Source: Aporrectodea caliginosa (Eukaryota > Annelida > Clitellata > Crassiclitellata > Lumbricidae). From it: 64,000 nucleotides of DNA. Both the position numbers and the translations under genes were made by a program. The notes beneath the pieces were generated by a model. It had not been told where the DNA came from and ran no database searches. It was given only the letters and a program-made list of their open reading frames with translations. The DNA is taken from the NCBI GenBank assembly GCA_020284085.1, contig JACEVL010000801.1, forward strand, positions 1 through 64,000. Direction: 5' to 3'. Within the stretch, counting starts at the first letter, position 1, and the number at the start of each line of letters is the position of its first letter. Of this stretch, positions 56,127 through 64,000 are shown piece by piece.

Positions 56127-57427
56127 CTTGCCCGTCCAAGGACTGATCACGAGTCGACTACAGTGGTTTGTGGAGAGGAAGAACCTGCTGACGAAGGACC
56201 AGTCTAGCTTACTGCTATGGAGTCACTGGACTGCTAAAAATTACGTCAGTTTACTTGAATAGCTCAAGCGAAACCGCCGATGGTGACGAGGAAGAGAAGG
56301 AGGACGAAGAACAGGAGGAGGAACAGAGAGGAGTCCAAAAAGGCAGACAGTCACAGGAAGAAAAGGACGTAGAGATCGAAGTACGCGCACAGTTTCTTTA
56401 GACTAGTCCAACAGAAATAGGCTACAGCGACTTTGGGAGTTACAGAAAATGCGCTACATTAAGTCTTCTCGTGCATTGGCCTACATACATTTGCAATCAC
56501 TTGGTTGATGACCACTAGGCTAACCGCTGGCCTAATGATATTGTAATAAAAATAATTGGCAATAACAGTATAGGCCCTAATAATAAAAATTAATAGGTAT
56601 CATACAGCCCCAAACAGCACATTATATTCATTGGTATATTGCTCCAAATAAGCACAAAATTATCATTACTAATTACTGTTTTACTGAATTACTGAATTGA
56701 TTGACAACACGCAAGAAAACGATGATTCACAAAACTCGATCCATTGTACATATTTTCCTAATCGGTTTCTCAACGCAATCAGATAAATAAATCATTGTCG
56801 ATAATAATTATTAAACAACCAATTATTCTAATCGAACAGAAAAACAGCCGGAGCTGCAGCGACATTTCGAACAATACCAAACTCGGTTTAGACTGAAAAT
56901 ACGCTCGTCGCAGTGGAAAAACCTCCCGATCCAGGCTAGATAAATATTGGCGCTATTCTCGAACAGCACACGATCTGTGTTCACTGAAACTCCAGAGATG
57001 CTGTCGTGTGTTGATACTGGTTGGTGGTACTGCAACAATTCGTACTGTATCAGCAGCAGCAGCATCAGAAACCACCGTGCCGATCGCAAAACACAAAGTA
57101 CTGGAACCGAACAATGCGTCCAACGCATCAATTCGCTGAACTAGTCACCTCTTCTTCCTCGATCCATCAGGTTAGTGTCGGACCATCTTCGGAATCAACA
57201 AACGATCGTCCAGGTATATCTCTGAAAGAGTATACATATCCCTAGAAGTTAGTAAGTTCTAAATTATTTTCTCATCCCTTAAAGGATTTTCAATTAGCTT
57301 CTCACCTTTTAATTAGAGGAAACTGAAATTAAACATCACATGATTCACATCTAGTGTTAGATCTGCAGCGCCATATTAATTAATGTACTACATATCAATC
57401 AACAGCTCTCCAAAGCAGTCACATGTT

Positions 57428-57459
57428 GACATACAAACATACATACATACATACATACA

Positions 57460-57490
<31 letters not shown>

Positions 57491-57544
57491 CATACCGACA
57501 TACATACATACATACATACATACCGACATACATACATACATACA

Positions 57545-57575
<31 letters not shown>

Positions 57576-57662
57576 CATACCGACATACATACATGCATAC
57601 ACATACATACGTACATACATACATACATACATACATACATACATACGTACATACATACATAC
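57428..57662. repeat. CATA tetranucleotide array with higher-order pattern
   Basis: (CATA)n for about 235 bp, broken at intervals by CCGA, CGTA, CATGC and single-T insertions, giving repeated blocks of 35-60 bp. The long His/Tyr open frames in it are artefacts. Confidence 0.95.
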
Positions 57663-57739
57663 CAAGGATGGAAAGAATGCTAAAACAAACACGTCATAAA
57701 TTGAGAACTGAAAGAGATGAATAAGTACACAGCATAGCG

Positions 57740-58065
57740 AAGAGATTGTGGAAAGGCATTGGTGGCAGCTTGTTAACAAGCAGCACAGGATTCGAGTCTC
57801 TCTCTCTCTGGAGATGTCTGCCGTGCAAGGACCTTGTGGGACTCCCACATACACAGTTGCTCCTCAGTGTAACTATCTGATCATTCGTCATTAGACGGTG
57901 GTGCTTTATAAATGTTTAACCGGAGACACAATAACATTGATGTATGGACCTGACATCAACGGTTGATTACTTCGGCTCAAGTTGTATGTACGCCACTGAA
58001 TCACTCGGCGCCATCGATAGATACTGGTTCATTTGACAGTGGCGCTTAACAAATGCAAAATCAAT
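57740..58065 (+). mobile_element. SINE copy and adjoining SINE tail
   Basis: GGATTCGAGTCTC (B box) at about 57788, then GTCTGCCGTGCAAGGACC and CATTAGACGGTGGTGCTTTATAAATG. A second tail, GGCGCCATCGATAGATAC...GACAGTGGCGCTTAACAAATG, lies at 58007-58058. The tails match family 1, the head less so. Confidence 0.6.
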
Positions 58066-58345
58066 AATAATTCTGAACGTTGTTGATCACTGTTGAACAT
58101 CGCGGAAGAAACAAATAGATCCAAAGAACGAAAAGCATTTTCTATACAGATAACCTTTTGACAGCCTCAGTTAATCATCGGAAACTATGAAAGTGAATGT
58201 CAAAGAGCACTCGTCTATTTGACATGTTCAGAATTACGAACAACCAAGGAACAAAAGACAAAACAAACAGAAACAGTGTCAGCAACGTCTCAGAAAAAAA
58301 TATGATAGGCCTAGTGATTGGCTAAAACAACCCACAAATTTTAAT

Positions 58346-58472
58346 TAGGGCTGTTAACGATTAAATTTTGAATATAAACTTTCATTAATCATTAAAAATT
58401 AATTTAACTGTTAAAATTAATTACCGTTAAAAGTAATTAAAAATTAATTAATCGTTAACTTCCTGAGCCCTA
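58346..58472. mobile_element. short ATTAA-rich element with AGGGCT...AGCCCT ends
   Basis: AGGGCTGTTAACGATTAA on the left faces TTAATCGTTAAC plus GAGCCCT on the right; the right arm has 7 extra bases. No clear target duplication. Confidence 0.55.
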
Positions 58473-59480
58473 ATTTAACATGTCAAAACCTGTTCAAGTG
58501 CATTTCAGATTCTACAAAATATTGTCATTAAATGTGTCAACAGGTATGTCAAGTATCTCTTCACAATTACTCTTCTCAACGTCTTTAGCAACTGAGGCAA
58601 GTCAACAAGTTGTTAAAAACAGTGTTTTAATGTCTTGTCCTCGTCCCATTTATGCGATTGTCTGTGTGTATGTATCTGTCTGTCTGTTCCTCTAGTCTGC
58701 TAGGTAGGCCTCGGCCTATTTTATTACGCAGTTCACAAGATCAGCGTCAACAAGTGAGACCAAGTTAAGTTGTCTTTGTCTCTTTTGCAGTTTGCGCCTG
58801 TCTGTCTCCCTGCTTGCCTGTCCGTCTTACTTGTCTTGCCTCTATTGAGGCAAGTCTTGGAAAGACAAGATAATCACACGCTGCGACTGATCGGTGCAAT
58901 TCTCTCCAAACAGGTATAGTCTACACCTCCGTCAAGTCTGTATGTCTACCTGTTTCCATTCCTCTTTCAACTGATCCCATAATTAACGATTCCGCGGCCT
59001 TTCAGTCGAGTTTCGAGCCTCGCAGACAAGCGACAGATCGCGTAATTATGCCCTCCTTTCATCTCGAAATGCAACACTATACAGCACTAATGACTAATGG
59101 CCAAACGGATAAAGGAAAAGGGAAAAGATCCGCATAATTAAGCGTCGAAAACAAATACCTCAGCTTCCAAATGCCATCTGTCTAAAACGCACCTCTGCCT
59201 CTAAACACCAATTACACGGGCAATTTGCAAAGAGAATAGAACTCGGTTGATGGAAACTGGCTGGAAAATGCCTTGATCAGTAGTATCGACGACAAAGAGC
59301 AGGGACTGCATTAAAAGCTGCAGTTCTCATTTTTATAATCCGTTTTCAGAAAGTGCGTCTGATGTTCCGAAATTATAGGTCACAGTGCAAAACGTTTTCC
59401 AAGAAAACGCTCTCTCAAGTCTCCCCTCCATGACTGGCAAAATGGCAGTCGACACGAGAATACAATATAAATGTATATTC

Positions 59481-59541
59481 ATATATATATATATATATAT
59501 ATATACTATATTCCTATATATATATATATATATATATATAT
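59481..59541. repeat. TA microsatellite
   Basis: Two perfect (TA)n runs separated by CTATATTCC. Confidence 0.95.
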
Positions 59542-60109
59542 AATGAGGGCGCAGTTCTGATAACAGACTTAAGAAATTTGCACAGTTCTGTAACTACTGG
59601 CTGTATATATGTATCGATAGTGAAGTTGCAAAGATGAAGAAAGAAGAAGAAGTAGAAGAGCAGTCCCTCTCTGAGACAGCCATTGGTTGTTAGCAACTTC
59701 ATTTTCTTAGTAATATGAATCATCAATTTCAATATGAATCAGAACTATTATTAATTGTATATATGAATTTTTAATACGAATCATAATATGAATCATCAGT
59801 TTTAATATGAATCAGAACTACTATTAATCGCATATATCAATTTTTAATCGTATATACATCAAATAAAAAACAATACTAGTACTTATAATAATAATAAACG
59901 ATAACATTATTATCATATTTTGCTCTTCGAGATCTTGACAAGGACGGCCACTCCAGAGATAACATTGAGATTTTATAGATACCTCGGGTAACAAATTATT
60001 ATTAATTGTAGGCCTATGTCTCAGATAAGAAATAACGGTGGTGGTAACAAAAATAATAAACAACAATAACGATATTATCAACAACTAATATGCACCCCTG
60101 TTGCCAAAA

Positions 60110-60258
60110 AAGAAACAAATTGCAAAACCCAATTTGGGGTCACGGAGAATCGACCTCGGAAGATGTCCGAGAAATCATCTTTAGCTGTTTGGATCTTAGC
60201 TGCATCGAAGCAGACGTCTCGTCAGCGGAGACCCTCTTTACCAAAGAGTCGTCTGAAT
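60110..60258 (+). other. exon-like open segment, unassigned
   Basis: An open plus-strand frame reads GHGESTSEDVREIIFSCLDL and then a Ser/Glu-rich end with TAA at 60256-60258. A possible acceptor AAAAAAG lies at about 60110. Composition looks coding, but there is no homology and no partner exon. Confidence 0.2.
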
Positions 60259-60422
60259 AAGTCACCTGGAAAAAGATGATTTAATACGTGGCAGGATTCG
60301 TCGGCGTTTACATCCATCAGACAACTAATGACCCAGAGGCAGACACGGCCTGCATTACTTGCAGCCTATACCAAGCCCAGCAGCACCCGTCTCTGATACT
60401 CAAACAGTACAATTGCACCAGG

Positions 60423-60542
60423 TCCTCTCTGTCTCTCTCTATGTCTCTCTTTTATTCTGTCTGTCTGTCTGTCTCTCTTCGTCTCTCTCCGTCTGTCTGT
60501 CTCCGTCTCTCTGTCTCTGTCTCTGTCTGTCTAATGAATAAT

Positions 60543-60621
<79 letters not shown>

Positions 60622-60718
60622 GTGTGTGTGTGTCTCTCTGTCTGTCTGTCTCTCTCTCTCTGTGTGTGTGTCTCTCTCTCTCCGTCTCTCTCTCTCTCTG
60701 TGTCTCTCTTTCTCTTTC

Positions 60719-60755
<37 letters not shown>

Positions 60756-60770
60756 GTCTGTCTCTCTCTG

Positions 60771-60829
<59 letters not shown>

Positions 60830-60838
60830 GGCTCTCTA
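60423..60838. repeat. long TC/TCTG compound microsatellite
   Basis: About 415 bp of (TC)n mixed with TCTG, TGTG and CCGTC units, interrupted once near 60530-60545. Confidence 0.95.
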
Positions 60839-61170
60839 CTCTAATGGATAATGGTTTGCAATTAGTCGTTCCAGATGATTGATGCGTTAGCTCTCGTTTT
60901 CATTCGCTGATCCTTTAATTTACGCTCTGTTCTGCACTATAAGTACGACCGAAATTGATGAAGAAGAGGCAGTTAGGCTCAAAGTCTATACCTAACTGAC
61001 TTTAAACAGACTCTAATTTAGGACTAGTCCTTCTGCATAGTTGTTCTGCACTGTCAGCCATTTCCTCTTGTCAAGGCATAGAAATCCTCCTCCAAGCCGA
61101 TGATACTCAACTCTTAAGTACACCTCCAGATAAATGAGGTTGCAGATGCTACAAAGAGATCTTGCGCGTG

Positions 61171-61278
61171 CATAGATGACATAATGATATAGAATCACAT
61201 AGATGACATAATAATATAGAATCACATAGATGACATAATGATATAGAATCACATAGATGACATAATGATATAGAATCG
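61171..61278. repeat. four tandem 27-bp units
   Basis: CATAGATGACATAATGATAT plus AGAATCA, starting at 61171, 61198, 61225 and 61252, nearly identical. No spacers. Confidence 0.9.
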
Positions 61279-61289
61279 GTCCATGCATG

Positions 61290-62010
61290 AACCTCAAGGT
61301 CCGTGAGCCTCAAAGTTAACTCCGGGTTTATCTGCTTTGACCATTTCCCCAAGCTCCTACACAGCACAGAACTCCTGCTCTCTACTTCCTCCTTTTACAT
61401 TCCCCGTTCTCAACCCATCGAGATCTTTGATGAAGCAAGCACTTTTGAGAAGTTGCAACTTCGTATGTTTTGACGAGACTTGACTACTGCAACTCTTTAC
61501 AGACTTTACAATATGGTCTCCCTGACTGCACACCAGAATCACGCACCAGGCTGCAAGACTGGGTCTGGGACGCTCTTACCGAGACCACATTATGCCTGCT
61601 ATTCCTGTTCTACACTGGCTTCCTGTATCTGAGCATATCCACTTCAGCATAACCATACATTTATTGGTCCAAATATTAACAAAGTAATATCTCGCTGTAC
61701 TAAGAACAAAGTTCTATTGGTCACAGAAGGCAACCCAGAAGGGACCAGAGCACCGCTGAATGACACTCCTCATGTAAATAGTACATGCAAATCATCTGCC
61801 AGCCTGCTTATCATCCATAGTTACACAATGTAGCACTTGTAAAAGCTGATACTCTCTTTGATCAGCATCTGCTGTACGTTGCTCCCGGTACACGGCTTGT
61901 CTTTGGCCGGCGTTCATTCACAGCTGCCGGTCCCTCCATCTGGAACTCTCTACCTCCTCATGTTCTCAATTATCCGACCGAGAAACTGTCTTTCACTGTA
62001 AACTGAAAAC
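61290..62010 (+). mobile_element. degenerate CR1/L2-like LINE
   Basis: TRLDYCNSLQTLQYGLPDCT at about 61471-61540 is an RT segment with an in-frame insertion. Further on, LVFGRRSFTAAGPSIWNSLP (about 61888-61960) is the ORF2 C-terminal segment. Stops and frame changes lie between. Confidence 0.8.
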
Positions 62011-62346
62011 TGTTAACGGTTCTTAGAGCTGTTCTCGTTGTCCGACCTCGGCGTTCACTTCTGAACTTAGAGAGGACTTCAACTTCAAGGTCAGGATACC
62101 TTAGAGTTGACCTCGATCCCAATGCCACAGACTTTCGAGAGGACTTCAATCCCAAAGCCAGAGACCTCTGATAGGCTCTGAACCCCTCAAGGCCAGATCG
62201 AGATCTTAGAGAGCTACTCAACAGACGCCTAGTATAATAATCCGCACAATAAACACTGCCTCTGCTCATTCTCTGGTAATGCCAGTCCCAAGTCTGGAAA
62301 AAGGCGGAGGCAACGCCGATGATCTTTGTTATCACACATTGTAGTT

Positions 62347-62408
62347 CAATCAATCAATCAATCAATCAATCAGTCAGTCAGTCAGTCAGTCAGTCAGTCA
62401 GTCAGTCA

Positions 62409-62471
<63 letters not shown>

Positions 62472-62552
62472 CGGCAGCAGTCAGTCAGTCAGTCAGTCAG
62501 TCAGTCAGTCAGTCAGCCAGTCAGTCAGTCAGTCAATCAATCAATCAATCAA
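62347..62552. repeat. symmetric CAAT-CAGT-CAGC-CAGT-CAAT array
   Basis: Tetranucleotide blocks in mirror order: CAAT (62347-62370), CAGT (to about 62412), CAGC (to about 62470), CCGGCAGCAG break, CAGT again (62479-62534, one CAGC), CAAT again (62535-62552). It follows a GCCAGTCCCAAG LINE 3' motif at 62280. Confidence 0.9.
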
Positions 62553-63036
62553 TGCTTTATTTAAATTAAACTGAAACTACTATTACAGCCTGCTGGACAT
62601 TGGTGGGTCGCTTCCCTGTCAGTGTCACCCGAATCCATTGACGACATCGATCACAAATCGTAATATTTGTGCGCTTAACTCACAACGAAGAAGAATCAAA
62701 TCTCGGACTAGAACAACTCAACAGAACATACAGACATACACAGAGAAACAAAAAGACATCGACTGGAGCGGACAAAGACACAGACTGAGTCATTGGACGA
62801 ATTTCTCCGTCGTTGCTCAAGGGACCAATTACTGTCCGTCCGAAGAAGAAGCGGCGAAGAGGAAAGACGACAATCACAAAAGAATTGGGGAAACTTCACA
62901 GGACATCCACGGAATGAATAGGAAAAGGAAAAACCAACAGGACGATGACGACGACGACGATGACGAGAAAAACTAAGCAGACGACAGACAATCATTCATG
63001 TAGAGCCTTTACTACGCAGCAGTCACTTAAATCAAA

Positions 63037-63490
63037 ACAATAGGAGGAGGAGGAGGAGGAGGAGAAGAGGAGGGGAAAAGGAGAAGGAAGATGAGAAGGA
63101 TGAGAATGATAAGGACGAAGAGGAGAAGGAAGAGGAGGAGAAGGAAGAGGAGAAGGAAGAGGAGGAGGAGAAGGAAAAGGAGGAGAAGGCAGAGAAGGAG
63201 GAAGATAAAAAGGAGAAGGAAGGGGAGGAGAAGGAAAAGGAAGAGGAGGAGGAAGAGGAGGAGAGGGAAGAGGAGGACGAGAAGCAAGAGGAGAAGGTAG
63301 AGCATGAGGAGAAGAAATGAAGGAGGAGGAAGTGAAGGACGAAGAGGAGAAGGAGGAGAAAGACGAGCAGGAGGAGGACAAGGAGAAGGAAAAGAACGAA
63401 GGAGGAGGAAAACGAAGAAGGGGAAGAGGAGAACGAAGAGGAGATGGAGGAGGAGAAGGAAATGAAGAAAGTGGAGGAAGCTCTAGAAGA
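63037..63490. repeat. polypurine AGG/AAG tract
   Basis: About 450 bp of nearly pure purine on the plus strand (GGA, GAA, AGG units with few pyrimidines). Its long Lys/Glu/Arg and Ser/Pro/Leu frames are composition artefacts. Confidence 0.9.
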
Positions 63491-63559
63491 ATAAGAGAAA
63501 TCCTTTCAGCTATAGACCGAGAGACAGCCAGGTGCGTAAAATGGAAGTGTTCCTGACTT

Positions 63560-63785
63560 CTTTTTCTTGGTCTCTGCTTATGAGGGCGGACTGCCAGCTC
63601 TTTCCCTCGTCGCCTCATCTTTCAACGGACGTTATACGGTCAGTGCACTTGCTTTAGCCAAGTTCGCTAGGGGCGCCTGTGTAGTGAAACGTCCTAACAA
63701 AAGTCTTCCATGGAAGGGATTTGAAAGCCCGACCATTCAGTTGACAGTCCAGCGCCTTAACCAACAGACGATTGCTCACCTGAGC
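63560..63785 (-). mobile_element. SINE, tRNA-like head on minus strand
   Basis: Minus strand: TTGGTTAAGGCGCTGGAC (A box) and GGGCTTTCAAATCCC (B box), tRNA-like spacing. The body at 63585-63660 resembles 6855-6910 (GCCTCATCTT, GTCAGTGCAC). Confidence 0.6.
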
Positions 63786-64000
63786 GGAGAAAAAATCAAA
63801 CAGATTCGCGACCAACCGAACGTAATCAAGGGTAGGTGAAAAAGATCTGATAAGCAAGTGCGCTCATCAAACTGTGCTTTGACGTTTTGCAAAAAAGACG
63901 AAATACGATACTCTGCCACGGAACAAAAACGATGTTTGCGCAAGACGATGAGGAAAAAACAACAACAAAGAACTATGAAGAGTGAAGAGAATAGACGAAG

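Larger units (their letters stand above)
56127..59460. other. intergenic stretch, no firm gene
   Basis: Plus-strand 56155-56215 reads RLQWFVERKNLLTKDQS, a LINE RT-like fragment. A Gln-rich open segment (57021-57170) ends at a donor-like CATCAG/GTTAGT and could be an exon, but no partner exon or homology was found. The rest is AT-rich, with a CATA array, SINE pieces and an ATTAA-rich element. Confidence 0.45.

Noticed and set aside
60288..60882. Long Ser/Leu/Cys frames
   Set aside because: All fall in the TC/TCTG compound repeat.
61171..61278. Possible CRISPR-like array
   Set aside because: Four 27-bp units are directly contiguous without spacers; the DNA is eukaryotic.
62638..62976. 112-codon Asp-ended plus frame
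   Set aside because: Basic then poly-Asp low-complexity composition, no splice signals or recognised domain.
62992..63618. Ser/Pro-rich 208-codon minus frame and Lys/Arg plus frames
   Set aside because: Artefacts of the polypurine tract.

Overview
This is an invertebrate metazoan (animal) nuclear DNA window. It has spliced genes with GT-AG introns and long AT-rich introns, and many simple-sequence repeats. Mobile DNA includes tRNA-derived SINEs, LINE tails, hAT-type DNA transposons with 8-bp target-site duplications, and a Ty3/Gypsy LTR retrotransposon. The species cannot be fixed from sequence alone. The very frequent palindrome AGGCCT in non-coding DNA and the mix of repeats suggest a marine invertebrate, but that is inference. 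There are no bacterial operons and no CRISPR array.

Three host genes can be reconstructed. (1) 1381-15060, plus strand: a 22-exon orthologue of RMC1 (C18orf8/Mic1), the subunit of the Mon1-Ccz1 Rab7 activator; all introns are phase-consistent and the length is close to the vertebrate protein. Exon 7 carries two compensating one-base frame changes. (2) 19518-28957, plus strand: a three-exon gene whose last exon resembles refilins (FAM101, filamin-binding), with a 7.9-kb first intron full of repeats. (3) 35368 to about 40915, minus strand: a PPP1R3-type glycogen-targeting subunit of protein phosphatase 1, with an RVxF motif and a CBM21 domain. Its N-terminal and C-terminal halves lie in two overlapping frames. 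A probable non-coding first exon and GC-box promoter lie near 40.8-41.0 kb.

The 44.3-56.1 kb interval is dominated by an almost intact Gypsy element: LTR, short ORF1, a 1959-codon gag-pol ORF, LTR, then a truncated second internal region. A ~0.5-kb direct repeat of non-Gypsy DNA flanks it. A few exon-like segments of an unidentified minus-strand gene lie beside its 5' LTR. The rest (15-19 kb, 29-35 kb, 41-44 kb, 56-64 kb) is intergenic, with microsatellites, minisatellites, MITEs, SINEs and LINE fragments.

The genes are unrelated in pathway (endolysosomal trafficking, actin/filamin regulation, glycogen metabolism) and look like ordinary neighbours. The most unusual items are the tandem Gypsy arrangement with its flanking duplication, a CRE-loaded MITE upstream of the glycogen-targeting gene, the paired frame shifts in RMC1, and a symmetric tetranucleotide array near 62.4 kb.
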